A DNA stretch of 64,000 nt, taken from assembly GCA_030374765.1 (NCBI GenBank), contig JARGXX010000006.1:124001-188000 (forward strand), in the 5' to 3' direction. Every line of letters begins with the position of its first letter. Position 1 is the stretch's first letter. The DNA is from Agarophyton chilense (lineage: Eukaryota; Rhodophyta; Florideophyceae; Gracilariales; Gracilariaceae). The position numbers and the translations under genes were made by a program. The notes beneath the pieces were generated by a model that saw only the letters and a program-made list of their open reading frames with translations, was not told the DNA's origin and ran no database searches. Of this stretch, positions 1 to 12,290 are shown in pieces.

Positions 1-2904
1 TTGCAACGCAATGGTCTATGGAACCATACGGTTGCAAGGTATGTTGCTGACATCGTGGCTAGCTGCACAGCCTGTCGATCAACTGCAGTTCCTCCACCAA
101 CTCGGAAAATGTCGATAAGCACTCTCTCGAAGTCATTCAATGACGTAGTGTGCGTCGATCACTTGTTCTTAGATCAACTGTGTCTCTTGCACATTATGGA
201 TCTGGTGTCGAGATACTCCAAAGCCTACGTTGTGTTCGCAACTGCTCTTCAAGAAGTGGTCATAGCATTTGAAGCAAATTGGGTGTCGGCTTTCTGGTAC
301 CCCGATGCCATACGTGGTGACAAAGCCCTCATGTTAGGCGCATCTCGAAATTATTGTGACTCGCTCGGAATACCCCTGCACCCGGTTGCTCCCCGCCGCC
401 ATGCTAAAAACGCAATAGAATCGAAACACATGATCATAAGGAGCATGTTTCTCCGCCTCAAGGCAGAGGCTGGCGACAATTTTGATCCTATTCTATCGGC
501 CTACAAATCTGTGACCATCTCCAACGATCTCTACGGTAACGACCAACTCTCGGCATTCGAATTGGCAAAAGGGTTCACGAAACCTGTGGGAAATAAGCCA
601 ATTGACACCTCCATTCCTGCTGAAATAATTGAAGCAAGGGACCAGTTCATTGCTCGAAGAAAGTTAGCACGGATTCTCAGTTCAAAGTCGATCACCGAAG
701 TACCCATATCGACTGGAGACACTGTAGAGGTCTTCACCAAGAAGGACAAAGAGAAACGGGGTCATTGGTCCACCCCGAAGACAGTGACATCTGTCGACAC
801 ACTGGCACGCTCCATCACGGTGCCAGGTAAAAATGGCAGGGAGATGACAGCTGCCTTTGAAGACACTCGGTTGTCGCTTCCAGACACTAGCTTCTCAAAG
901 CTCGTACGATGGCCTGGATGCCATCAGCAAGGCAAATGACATTGAGCCAGTACTACCAATCATCAATGAGACCGAGCACAGTCGAGATGATGCTGACTCT
1001 AATGGCTTCGACGCCAACTTTGATGGTGATGACTATGGGAACAATGCCAACGTTGGAGATAGGGTCGAGGTCTTCTGGCCTCTTGACAACACCTATTACG
1101 CGGGGAATGTACACTCTGAAGCTACGGAAGGGCATGTCAATCTATACTACGACGATGGTGCAACTGAAATGCTGGATATGACAAAGGAAGTCTGGAACTA
1201 CGCTGATAGCTTGGCTGCCAGCTCAAGCCAAGTGGCTGTGCCACTGGAAGTGGAAAGCAAAGAAGACAAAGTCCTCAAGTCTATGCTGCTTGATCACTTC
1301 GGAAACAAGCCTTTCCTTCAGCATCAGGCGCAAGGGTTTGATCAGTATCCAATGCACAATGCGTACATCAAAGAAGAAGACAGCTTCCTCAAAATTGCTA
1401 AGCCAATGTTTGGCCGGCTCGTTCCGCCCGGCTCCGACATAATAAGTAGTCATACCCTATATAAGATCAAACTTAATGATGACGGGTCCCTGAAACTTAA
1501 AGCGCGTATCTCACCGCATGGCAATGAGGATGACATGAAAGATGAGCTTAGAAAAGACTGTGCAACTTGTCCTCCTACCGGTCTGTGCATCCTGGAATCG
1601 ATAGCGTTGCTTCATGGCTGGACGCTACACAAGGCCGATGTAACAGCTGCTTTTCTACAAACGGGAGAAGCACAGAGGGATGTATACGTAAGGCCACCCT
1701 AAGAAAGTAGAATGAAGTCTACTCATGTTTGGCTATTCTTGGCTGCTGCCTATGGATTGGTGAATGCCAACGCGAAGTGGCAGAATGCGTCTGACACCCT
1801 GATGCGACAAATGGGCCTCTCACAGTCTGCATACATACCGCAGCTCTTCTACCAGAAAGAGAATGGAAGAACGGTTTTGATAGTAGCCAAAATCGTAGAT
1901 GATCTCAAGGTGGCTGGCGAAGGAGACCGTGCAAAAAGGTTCCTAGAAGCCTTCAATGATAAGTTTAAGTTTGGCGTCATGAACAATGGCCCAGGAAAAC
2001 TACCGTTCTTTGGAATTAACACCATCCAAAACAGTGACTTCACCATCGAGACAAACGCCGAAGACAAGCTTGAAGGTGTCATGGAATATCCCATTTCGCG
2101 TCCGCGACGAAAAGAGTCTGCAGCAAGCCTCAACAAGATTGAGAAGTCCGCATTTGCATCAATCAACAGCTCATTAAGCTGGATAGGGACTGCTGCTTCA
2201 CCGCTGGGCTCATTCTATAACAGCTACTTTCAACAAAAAGCACCTGAAATCTGCGTGAGTCACTTGATTGAACAAATCAACCCGGTCAGAAAGCTTAAGA
2301 AGCTGGGCACCGTTATCGCATACCCAAGGCCAACTGACAAAGCTGACTACGAGCTCAGTATTGTCGTGTTATCTGATGCATCTCGTATCGATGATGTTGG
2401 ACAACTGGGAATTATAACTGGCCTATTGATAGGCAAGATGTATAAGAATTCAATCTACCATGTTGTCTCCTGGATGTCACACAAGGCAAAGCGCCCAGTG
2501 AAAAGTGTGCCAGCTGCAGAGGTTTTTGCGGCAGGAGAAGGGATAGATGAAGGGAAGAATGTCAGGAACGCCTATCGAGAACTACTGGACATGGAAGTTA
2601 AGCTGAGAATTCTAGTCGATTCCAAAGACTTGTTCACGTCGATGTCTACGCAGAAAAATTCCATCGACAAGTCAATCCGAGGTGATGTCAGCAGCATTAA
2701 ATTTGAGTTTGAAACTGGAACTGTAGACTCGATCTCATGGATTCCCGGCTCTGTAAATCTAGCTGATCCCCTCACGAAGACAAATAGCTGTTTAACTGAT
2801 GCACTACAGCTAACATTGCTTACTGGAAAATTGAACATCGATTTTAGCGATGTGTCTGAGACTAAGAGTTCAGAGAAGTATTTCGGTTAGCCGAAAAGAG
2901 AGGA
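1..2904 (+). mobile_element. Ty1/copia-type LTR retrotransposon, 3' part (integrase, Tudor-like domain, RT, RNase H)
   Basis: The 5' part lies outside the window. Parts in order: integrase with an N-terminal CTAC zinc-finger remnant and a DDE core (VCVDH near base 150, RGDK near 315, IESKH near 415), an SH3-like integrase tail, a Tudor-like domain (about 1050-1195, motif GDRVEVFW), reverse transcriptase (about 1480-2100) and RNase H (about 2350-2800, with LVDSKD and ADPLTK). INT before RT places it with copia. A purine-rich run (2892-2904) behind the last stop looks like the polypurine tract. It is broken in about two or three places. Among copia lineages it looks more like the divergent algal/marine ones than the plant type, but that is a guess. 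Confidence 0.8.
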
Positions 2905-3038
2905 ATATGAATGTCATGGACTACAGGTAGTATGCACGAGAGAATAGATATTACATTGCAACCGCTTGTGTATATGAATGTCATGGACTACAAGTAATAT
3001 GCACGTGAGAATAGATATTACATTGCAACCGCTTATGT
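2905..3038. repeat. Two-copy tandem repeat, period 67 bp
   Basis: The unit beginning ATATGAATGTCATGGACTAC occurs at 2905 and again at 2972, with only a few differences over the whole period. It follows directly on the polypurine tract of the copia element, so it is probably the start of that element's 3' LTR. The far end of the LTR was not located. Confidence 0.75.
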
Positions 3039-3640
3039 CTATTGAGATGTATCACAAAGTACTAGTCTGTAGACTGAACACTGAACTCTATAAGAAAAAC
3101 ACAGCCTCTGCTGCCGGAAGTCACCTGACTACCACGTACGGACTGCAGCACTTCGACTAGTTCGACCTAGGACTGTCATAGTACCCGAATACTGTTCAAT
3201 ACTTACCCTGATTCATTTTTTAAGAGGAGGCTTTGTATCAAGAAGTTTTGTTTCGATTGTAGATCCTAGACGCGCTACCGTGGATCAAAAGATTATGTGT
3301 TCGACGATAGAGAGAAATCTAACAATATAAAATGAATCGTCAGGAGCGGAACATTTTACGGTATCACAAGCATTTAAAAGGTTTTCTTTCAGAGAAGCTC
3401 TGTTGGAATCACAGTTGCCCTCATTCTCTCTCTCGCTCTGGGAGAGAGTTGGCCATCTTTATACGAGTTTGTGCCGCGGTAAACGTTTGCTAAAAACATC
3501 AGCAAGACATACTAGCAAATTACGCAAAGAGCTACCCTTCCAGATCAAGGCAATCTAGAACACCTTTCTGCTCCAGTCGCGTTCTCGCGACCAAAGAGCA
3601 AACATTTTAATCAAATTTTTATTCAGACCAATCCAAGCAC
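3039..3640. other. Non-coding stretch
   Basis: No supported reading frame. The first part is probably the rest of the copia 3' LTR. A weak inverted repeat (TTCATTTT near 3212 and AAAATGAA near 3329) is present but too short to call a MITE. Confidence 0.4.
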
Positions 3641-3646
3641 TCCTGC

Positions 3647-4481
3647 TCACGTCCTCACAAACTCTCCGCCGCATGCTCGCTCGTGAAGCAAACTACAGTG
3701 TTTTCCTGCAATGGTCTCTATGCCCGTCTCCGCAGACATTACAGGGCAATTTGGATCAGCTGCTCGCTTTTGCACTAAAGTAAACGCCTTGCACCCCGGG
3801 TCGTCCAAGCGCGTCTGATGTGCCACTGTCTCTTGAAAGACCAGCTCGTGAGTTTCAGCCAGTTTTGGGTCGAGCTCGTCCATTTTCAGAAGCGCTCGGG
3901 CGGTTTGTTGGGAGTCAATTTACTTATCAAGTACATTCTCGATCATGATCTTTGCGTCGGCCTTTGCTTGGTTCATATGATCCAGAAACGTTTTCCCTTT
4001 TCCTACGCTTTCTGAAAATGAATTGTTCATCTTTGTCGCATTGTTTGCACTCTTATTGGATTAAACATTTCCTGTGATATAAACAACTTTCAACGCAGAT
4101 CTATTGCCCTTTCTGAAATTCTGTTTCTATTTAACTTAGGCTTTTCTGTCTGATGTTGACGTTTGGATGCAGCTACCTCCTGCCTTGCCTTCTGTATGGC
4201 TGCTGCTTCACGACTTCTACCTTCACGTTCAATAGATGTCTTCTTTCGCTTCATAACACGTTCATTTGGAACTCGTTTTTTCTCGGGTGCAGACTGTTAA
4301 TTTCTATCTGCCTTTTTCTTTCGCATTTCTATCAAATCCTTGTGCGTTGAATAGGCGGAAGAAGCTCCAGTAGATGTGTCGAAACCGAACGGTCTTCTAT
4401 TGTGTACCTCAATATACGTTTGTTGGTTGGTGTACATTCCTCGATTATGAATGTGACTCGGTTGGCCTTCTTCATGTAAGT
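3647..4481 (-). pseudogene. Charged C-terminal part of a DDE_1-type transposon gene (or host gene), broken
   Basis: On the minus strand, protein-like sequence continues from the copia insertion point at 4481 down to a stop near 3647. It is Lys/Glu/Arg-rich, probably helical, with segments such as REAAAIQKARQEVAASKRQ (about 4160-4220), VGKGKTFLDHMNQAKADAK (about 3935-4000) and MDELDPKLAETHELVFQET (about 3827-3883). In-frame stops separate the segments, so it is not functional. Its frame continues exactly into the minus-strand frame ending at 9178 when the copia element and one target duplication are disregarded. The upstream neighbour on the same strand is the DDE_1-type transposase remnant, so this is most simply its C-terminal extension. 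No known family was recognised in this part. Confidence 0.5.
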
Positions 4482-4709
4482 TGTCTCAGTGACCTTTTCT
4501 CCCGTAAAATTGCATTGGTATTACAAGTGCATTTGTATTTGAATTTATGTTTGTATTGTTAATGTAATCATGTATTGACATGATCACGTTTGTCTGTAAT
4601 GCTTCATTCTGTTTCTGCCTTCATAAAGACGGAGTCTCAGACTTTCCCTATCTAGTCTGGGACTCCGCAACTACCATTCTCTCACCTATTTGTTTGTGCT
4701 CGGAAGGTT
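4482..4709 (+). repeat. 5' LTR of the copia element 4482-9177
   Basis: It starts TGTCTCAGTGAC directly after the duplication TAAGT and shares its whole length with 8950-9177, including the segment GGAGTCTCAGACTTTCCCTA. Confidence 0.8.
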
Positions 4710-7700
4710 ATGGGCCCAGAAAATTGCAACTACGCAAAGATTTCTTTACTGTCCTGTATTCTTAGTCGCAATAGATTTGGACAAGAATCACATCAAACCA
4801 TTTGATGTAAAACACGATTTTAAGCTTTGGAGAATTCGTATCAAAACTGCGTGAAATTATAAGGGTATCGGTTATGTTTTGCTGTATAATCGAAATCCTT
4901 ACAGTTCGAATGGGGAAGAGAAGACAGAATTTGAGTTCAATCAAGAAAAGAGCCCAGCGGCATCATTAGTTCTACATTATCAGATGAAGCTACAAATGTT
5001 GTTTAACTCGATGTCGGTAGTTCGCACAAAATGTTGAAGAAGTTGGACGATAGGTATGCTTCCGAATCAACCGCATCTCGCATTGCGAAAATATGGGAGC
5101 CTGTCGATTTGGAATACAACGATTTTAGTTAGCTCATAGGTTCTAACCTTGAAAAGATGGCAAGTATTGTATAGCAGCTTGTCGATATGGAAACGAAGCT
5201 ATCCGAGGAGCTGACTGTTGCTTTTCTGGTTTCTTCAATCACTTCAAGGGAAATGAGTCCACACTGTGAGTACATAACGACTCTTTCACAAAAAAACGAC
5301 ACATGTGACTTGGTGTCTGCACGTCTTCTAGTTCTACTGCTTCAAAGCACAAATTTGCAATCTGCAGCAGACAAAATCATACTACCAACCATTGTTACCT
5401 TAACTTTTTGAATCCAAAGAATCGATTGAATCTTTTGGATGATTCTATCAAGGCAGTTAACAGAGACAATAAATCGAACATCATGACCTTTTCCGAGAAT
5501 CATGAGAAATCTGAGACACGTGGGCGTACAAACAAGAACTATACACGCACAGCTGTAGTTCGAACTCGTACTATGTCAGCCCGCATAACTGGACCGTGTT
5601 TGATGCTTTATTCCGTTTCAAAGGCACACTTGACTCCATTCTTTGAGAGCCTCTCAAGAAACTACAAGTTCTATGTTCCCATTTCTTCCGGGGATAACTC
5701 GGAGATCATGGCAACCGAGAACGGCACCAAATCAGTGATTTGGTCTTAACGAGGTAAACGCATCACCGCAACTCTCAGCGACACGCTCGTGTCTTCTGAT
5801 ATTGCCATGAATCTCTTATGCATTCTAGCGTTAACAACCGAACAATTGGCTCTCTTATTCTTGCCCTCAGTGGCCAACATAATCGATTGAAATGACAAGT
5901 GGCGAGTGAATGGCGCCGCTAAACGTCATTCAGATGGATTGTACTATATAACGTAAAACAGTGACAATGGGAAGATTCACTCGAATACAGAACTCTCTGC
6001 TACCGAAACCGCTTTGATGGCTTGTCTCCCGGTTTTCGTACACGATCAGGACTGAAATGACCTTGAAAAGGACCCTACAGCTGATATTGATGGGAACTGG
6101 CTATTTTTCCAGACTTCTGATGAAGATCGAAGCATTGAAAATGTTTCTTCTGTATCTTATTTTGACAAAGACACTTCCAATGATGAGAATATGTCGTTTT
6201 TCGCCACTCTCTTACATAATCGTACTGGACATATCTCTACCATACCTGTCATCAAGAAATAATTGACAGACAAAGTCCTGCCGGATTCCTCTTCATCGAC
6301 AATTGATTGCTTCTTATGCGCACTGGGAAAGTTTCGGCGTGATTTCAGGGGATCTCTAACTTCTGCCACTCGGCCTGGTCATCTACACGCTGGTATTACC
6401 TGTGTGGGAGAACCCCTTCAGAATATGGTCACGAATACTATATCATCATTGTTGATGAATACACCCGATTTGTTTTCGCAGTGGCATTGAAGTGGAAAGG
6501 AAAGGCATCTGATGATATCTTGGCATAAATCAATTGGTTTGAAAGGTAAACCAAGAATCAAGTTCTTTCCATTCTCTCGGATGGGAGATCCGAGTTCGTT
6601 AAAGCACAAACAGCGCTGAAAAGAAAAGGCGTCGTCATCTCCAAAACCTCACCTTACATCCCTTCTTCCAATGGACTTGCCGAACGGAACATCGGTGTCC
6701 CTACACGTCCCATCCGTTCTTGCCTAAATCAGGGACATCTACCTTTTTCATACTGGTCTGACGCGCTTCGACATGTCTTGTCAGTCAAAAACAATTTGTA
6801 TCACGGAACTACAGACCATTCTCCATCAACGTACCTGTTATGTGATCCCCCCTAATATGTGAAACATCTTCGACCATCTGGTTGCCGTTCTCTCGTGGAA
6901 CCTAATGATCCTAGCATCCGTAAGATGGAACCAAGGCTTTTCGAAGGCTTTAATTTCGGTCATACCCAAGGCGGTACGTACCGTATTCTAACACCAAAGG
7001 GCGTCATCACCACCAAAAATGTCCTTTTTTTGAGAACGACTTTCCGTGCCTCTACCTTATTCAAGAACGTTCAGTTTCTTTGCTGCTTACTAATCTTCCA
7101 CAGCCATCTTCTAGTCCAAATTCTCCTTCGGATTCGGGCACTGAACTCCAAATTGATTTTTCGCCTACCTCTCCTCCAAAGATGGTGTCCCGCGACGATA
7201 CCACTACTCGTCCGCATCCTGCTTCACCTCCTTTCAGCCTTGGTTACTTGACGCACTACCTTGAGAAACCTTGCACATATGATCATGATACTGGTCTTTA
7301 TGCCTTCGATAAGCAACTCTCTCTCATTACTTTAGCCCAGGCCCACCATGCTTTCCCCCAGCAGATTAGCGCCTCTGATGAGTCCACTTTATAGCAGCCT
7401 TTATCTTCTTCTGAGGCTGATCATTGGCTCTCCGTCATTCGTACAGATTTTGAAACTATACGAAACTTAGAAGTTATGTTGACGCAGAGCCTAACTATGG
7501 CCATCCTCTGCCTTCAGGGATCTTCTTTCGTCTCAAACGTGACCAAAACAGCCAACCCCTTCGCTTGAAAGCTAGGTAAGTCGCACGCGGCAATTTTCAG
7601 GTCAATGATGATCGGGATAGTCTTTACGCACCTATACTAGACTTTGAGATCTTCCGACTTATGGTGGTGATTGCCACTGCCAACAACTGGGACAGAAAAC

Positions 7701-8949
7701 ATATTGATGACAATAGAGCTTTCCTTCATGCGACTGTGGCTCCTAAGAGCCCTGTTTAGATCAAGATACCCAACATCCCATACCTTCATGACGCTGATGG
7801 TCGTATTGTGAAACTGGTAAAGTCTCTCTACGTCACCCATGAAGCTCCTAGGCTTTGGTACGAAGATTTCTCTAAATTCGTCTACTCTATCGCCTTCTCC
7901 AAATTCAAATCCGCCCCGTGTGTATTTTCGTACAGTACGAAGTCTGGTACGGTTTTTGTATTGGCCTACGTCGAAGATCTCAGTATCTTTGTACCATCTT
8001 CTTTAACCGCTTGGGAGAAAACCAAACTGTGCAATCATTATGACGTGTCTGATCTTGGCAGGACGGACCCATGTCTTTGGAGTTTCTATCGAGGAACGAG
8101 AAGACTGCGTCTTTCTCTGTCAGGAACCTCTTGTCAACAAGATCATTCAACTCTCGCGTTTGCAAGATGCTACCATACTGTCAACACCGCTCGATAATTG
8201 TTTTTATGACCCAGTGCTTTCCACTGTCGATCATGACAGTAATATGGAAAGTATTCCCTTCAAAGAAGTGTTAGGAACTCTTCTATTTCTTTTTGCTAGG
8301 ATACGCCCGAACTTGGCGACTGCAGTGTCTATGTTCGGAAAAATTTCAAGCTCTTTGTCACTGGTTAATTAGAACTGCATGAAAAAGGTCGTACGGTACC
8401 TTATAAGTACTAAGAAGTTTGGTCTTCTCATACACCACAACGTCTTTCAGACAGTGAGAGCTTGGTACGACGCTGACTGGGGATTTGACCTTGAAAGACG
8501 TCGCTCTCGCGCGCGGGGGGGGTGGACGCGATTGCTCTTGGCAATGTTGCAGTTATCTAGAGCTCGAAGATGAAAAAGTCGACTGCACTGTCTACGACAG
8601 AAGCTGAGTTTTACGCTTGATCAGAATGTATCAAGCAGATCTCACGGCTAAGTGACATCTTTCTCGAACTCAACCACTCTATACAGTATCCCATCGAAAG
8701 GATTTAGGACAATTAAGGGTCCATCCGATGGACAGAGAACATTTTCGGTATGCGAACAGTCAAGCACATCGAACTTCGATATCATCATGTTATGGAAGCA
8801 GTAACAGACAAACTTGTGTCTGTAACGTACGCTCCTTCCAAACGAAGCGTTGCTGACATATTAAATAAGTCAATTGTTGGAGATCTGTTCTATGTTCATC
8901 GCACAGCTCTTCAAGTCATGCCGATGTTCGTCTAGAGGGGGGAGGGGGG

Positions 8950-9177
8950 GCTCTCAGTGACTTTATCTCCCGTAAGATTGAATTTGCGTTACAAGTGCAT
9001 TCGTACTTAAACTTATACTGGTAATACTACCTTGATCATGTATTGATATGATCACGTTAGTCTATATTGCCTCACTTTGTTTCTAACTACATGAAATCGG
9101 AGTCTCAGACTTTCCCTATCTGGTCTCAGACACCGCAACTAACATTCTCTCAGCTCTTCGTTCGTGCCCGGAAGTTG
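8950..9177 (+). repeat. 3' LTR of the copia element 4482-9177
   Basis: It begins right behind the G-rich polypurine tract and ends directly before TAAGT at 9178-9182. It is clearly diverged from the 5' copy. Confidence 0.8.
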
Positions 9178-9420
9178 TAAGTGACTTTCACGTTTCTGCT
9201 CGTGGTTTCTTTTGTTCGCGAATCTCGAATGGCCTGTGCAGTTTCTACGTGATGTACCGTTCTGTGCATCTCCAACCTTTGCTTTCTAGCCTTCATGTGC
9301 TGTTTTCTACCGGCATATTTCTGTCGCGTCCAATTCAAAAACCGAAAGCCCATCTGCCATAGTCCTAGATCTACAACTGAGTTCTCTATGATTTATTTCG
9401 ACAAGCCTCTTCACCCTGCA
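9178..9420 (-). pseudogene. Basic segment of the interrupted DDE_1-type transposon gene
   Basis: A minus-strand frame rich in Lys/Arg (WTRQKYAGRKQHMKARKQRL at about 9275-9334) runs up to the copia insertion point and continues in the same frame at 4481. On its other side it adjoins the end of the DDE core at about 9430. Reading frame changes and stops show it is dead. Function cannot be told from the sequence beyond the high positive charge. Confidence 0.45.
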
Positions 9421-9428
9421 ATGGATAG

Positions 9429-11210
9429 TTATAGCCGCATTTTTATGTCTGAAAAGTCACACAATTCAAAAATATTCAAATAATCATGTGTTTTTCGGAT
9501 GTTGCTCTGGAAAATGTAATTGATGGAGTCGTCGCAAGCTTGTAAAAAGTGAGAGGTATTGATTGGGCTCTGTATAACTTCAATATCAAAAATTTTCGCC
9601 TTCTGAAACCAGGCCAGTCCTTTAAGCAACTCGTGTCCATCTAGCAAAAGAATCACTTTCCGGTTTGGTCCGTGCTTCGTTTTCGCATAAATGTTGAAAT
9701 GACTCATGGCATTTCCGATTATTTCCATTTTTACAGACCCATTTAAGGTCCCCGAACCGATGCACCTCCAGGAAACAACTCGTCGAATTCCAACCAAAGT
9801 GGAGCTCCTAAACCGTCTTTGAAAGTATTTGCGGGCAAAGCGTCGTAATAACGCATCATATTTTTTTTACTTGCGAAAACAGGAAACGGCTGCAACACTT
9901 TGTTAGAAGCTGATGCAATAACCCAGGTAGTCAGGTGCTTTCCCGGCTTCCTGCATGACATATTTTACCCGCCGCAATGCTTTGAACGTGACACAAATGC
10001 ATTACCAAGCTTATCGTACTGTCCTCCTACCATGGTTTCATCTATATGACAGATACGATCCGGATCGGACTGTATTCATGGATTTGCCTTTTTCAGACTC
10101 TTTCACAGCCCGGATAAATATCTCAACATGTGAAGGATGGTCTACAGCCAGATTCATAGCGTCTTTGTTCTCAGTTTTAGGAAGCGTTATGTCACGGTGT
10201 CTGGCACAAAATGCTCGTACTCTGTCGTACAATCACCTCTGGGGTATGCTACTGTCTTTTCTCGGGAGCGTGGTGACGCTCAACCTTAGAAGGTAGACGT
10301 AATCAACCTCGATGGTAACAGGACACCGTGAAAACCCGCAGGGGCAAACGGCGGGGCAACTAGCCTATACCGTGTAGTTGAACGATGATAGGCGTCGACG
10401 CGCGGGAAAGCCTGTGTGGTAGTTGAGAAACAATGAACCAAAAGGTATATTCGTGACCCAAGTGGTTCCTGTCTTTATCGGACTAGGGTGGAGGAGGTGC
10501 AGTTCCCTATATACAGTGGACTGCCCTCTCCAGATCACCCGGGAGTTTCCGGCAAGCCACGGTCTCTGACCTAGTGTCAGAGACCTGGCCAGCACTGGCT
10601 ACAGTGCCAGGTGGCCATTGCGCTACTGTACTAAAATAAATATATATATAATTACAATTACTAACAATTACTCAACCAGAAGGTACATGTGAACACTACA
10701 CGTGGCTGACAACACCTAGATGGTAGCTCGCCTGGAGCTGGATGGCCGATAATCCCTTGCATCCATCCCCTACAAAGTCAGTGTAGTATATCGAAAACCT
10801 CAAAGGTCAGCCCTTCTGCTACTATACGACATACTCAGTCGTCAGAAGAGAACCCATTCGGAAACCCCTTGCGCCCATCTCTAATTATCTTGCTGTCAAT
10901 AGTTTATAAGCACGTTTATAGTCGCTGAAAAATCGCGTGATGCGACAAACGCAAATCGGTCGAGAATCAACTGCTCTTCGTGCTCCGTCAGTATTGTTCG
11001 ACGACCTCTGCAAATATTTTACGAAATGCTGCAACAAAGGGTTCTTTCTTGTTTTTTAAGCTTCATATGCTGGTTCATATGATAAAATGTTCCAATTAAA
11101 AGACCCGTACAGGATACAACACGTCATATAATTTTGTGTTGTTGTAGCAGTTTGACCGCATGTTGTCGTTGTGCGACAACCTTGTTTTCGTGTTCACGTC
11201 GCTTTCTTAT
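9429..11210 (-). pseudogene. DDE_1-type (pogo/jerky/CENP-B-like) transposase remnant, split by a solo LTR
   Basis: Read on the minus strand from about 11202, a helix-turn-helix-like region (TEHEEQLILDRFAFVASRDF at about 10920-10985) is followed by a DDE_1-type core. The core has a first acidic block (CHIDETMVGGQ near 10035), a second (ILLLDGHELLKG near 9640) and a third region (SPINTSHFLQACDD near 9535-9580). The order and the LLLDGH and NTSH motifs are those of PF03184-like transposases. The third catalytic position reads as part of a CDD run. Several stops and frame changes inactivate it. A solo LTR (10223-10831) sits inside it. Terminal inverted repeats were not found. Confidence 0.65.
10223..10831 (-). 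repeat. Solo LTR, same family as the gypsy element at 55309-64000
   Basis: The sequence is bounded by TGTCGTAC and TACGACA and flanked by a perfect 5-bp duplication TACTC (10218-10222 and 10832-10836). It aligns along its full length with the reverse complement of the 5' LTR at 55309-55942, including the hairpin GGTCTCTGAC/GTCAGAGACC (10561-10585). No internal element sequence is present, so it is the product of LTR-LTR recombination. Confidence 0.9.
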
Positions 11211-12290
11211 TGTTCGTGACCATTTCGGTGATGGACGTAGTGGGTGAGTCTATCGTAGGGCGCAGAGAGTTGCATTAGATACAAAAGATCAAAAGTTGCT
11301 GGGAGACTATCCTGCGTTGAGCTTGTGTCAGAGCGCGAGAAGTTTGACGACATATTTTGTTTGAACTTTAGTTATTGATAGATGCGGGGATGTAGTGATA
11401 TTGTACCATGTTAAGATATGTGACAATGACGTGTAGGATCTCGAAACAAGGAGGTATACGCTACAGGGCTACTTGTTGGAACTTTTCGTAAGAGGATTAG
11501 CCATTTGTAAAGCTTTACTGTTGTCCCAGATCCGTTTAGGCGCTTCTTGGCCCCTGTTCCAAATTGCCCTGTGTTCAACATTATCCTGTTCTGGAAGGGT
11601 ACAACCCAGAACTCAGAGAACATATCAATACCTACTGCCGAAGATAGTTCTGGTATGAACAAAAACCGTAGCAGGAGTGTAAGACCTGTCGGTTCTAGGG
11701 AGAGCGCAACGGGCTCGACCTAAGAGCGGAGATTGAAGATACCTGTAGGATGTGGGAGCACCAGCCATTGAAGGGTGCAACAGGAACGGAGAGGGTACGA
11801 AGACCACGTTGGTAGACGGTAATGCAGAGCGCATGCGGGTCCGGAAAAGCGTAAGCACATTAGACTTGCCTTCATGGTCGACTGTAGAAACCAAAAGGGG
11901 TAAAAATATTCTAGTAGGTGCCTAAATTTACGACAGTGACCGGGGTAGGCATGCTTGGTGAAGATATATATCTCACCGGGTACCCGACCTACGTTGGAGA
12001 TCCTCGCCACGTGGCCACGGAGAAGTGCACTTGAGGTGCGCCTCCCTTTCTACTCAATCCTATCTATCAAATACCACATCCAACATGTGGCATCATTATC
12101 TCCTTGGTGAAGCTCATTATTCTACAGATACCTCTCCTAGCGACAGCCACGCCCCGTGTCTGTATCTGAGTGCGTTCGCCAGTGCGATAGACCACAGTGC
12201 AGCAATCGCCAGTGCGGAAGACACTCTAACGTTAGGAGATGCCGCGCAGTGAGCCGAACGGTTTCGATCACCGCCGTGGTACTTGAGGTT
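11211..12290. other. No gene recognised
   Basis: No reading frame with a recognisable motif was found on either strand. Short open stretches (for example 11720-12010 minus) have no supporting features. Confidence 0.4.

Larger units (their letters stand above)
4482..9177 (+). mobile_element. Ty1/copia LTR retrotransposon, full length but heavily decayed
   Basis: Two LTRs of about 228 bp bound the element, and both outer ends carry the same 5-bp duplication TAAGT (4477-4481 and 9178-9182), so both ends are original. A primer-binding-site-like TGGGCCCAG starts at 4711 and a long G-rich polypurine tract ends at about 8950. Between them are decayed Gag (about 5000-5750), integrase (about 6400-7050, with NGLAERN) and RT/RNase H (about 7440-8900, with AYVEDL in place of the usual YVDD). 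It carries well over ten breaks. LTR divergence by eye is large, so it is old. Confidence 0.85.

Noticed and set aside
3208-3343. MITE with short inverted ends
   Set aside because: The match is only about 12-15 bp with a gap and has no target duplication.
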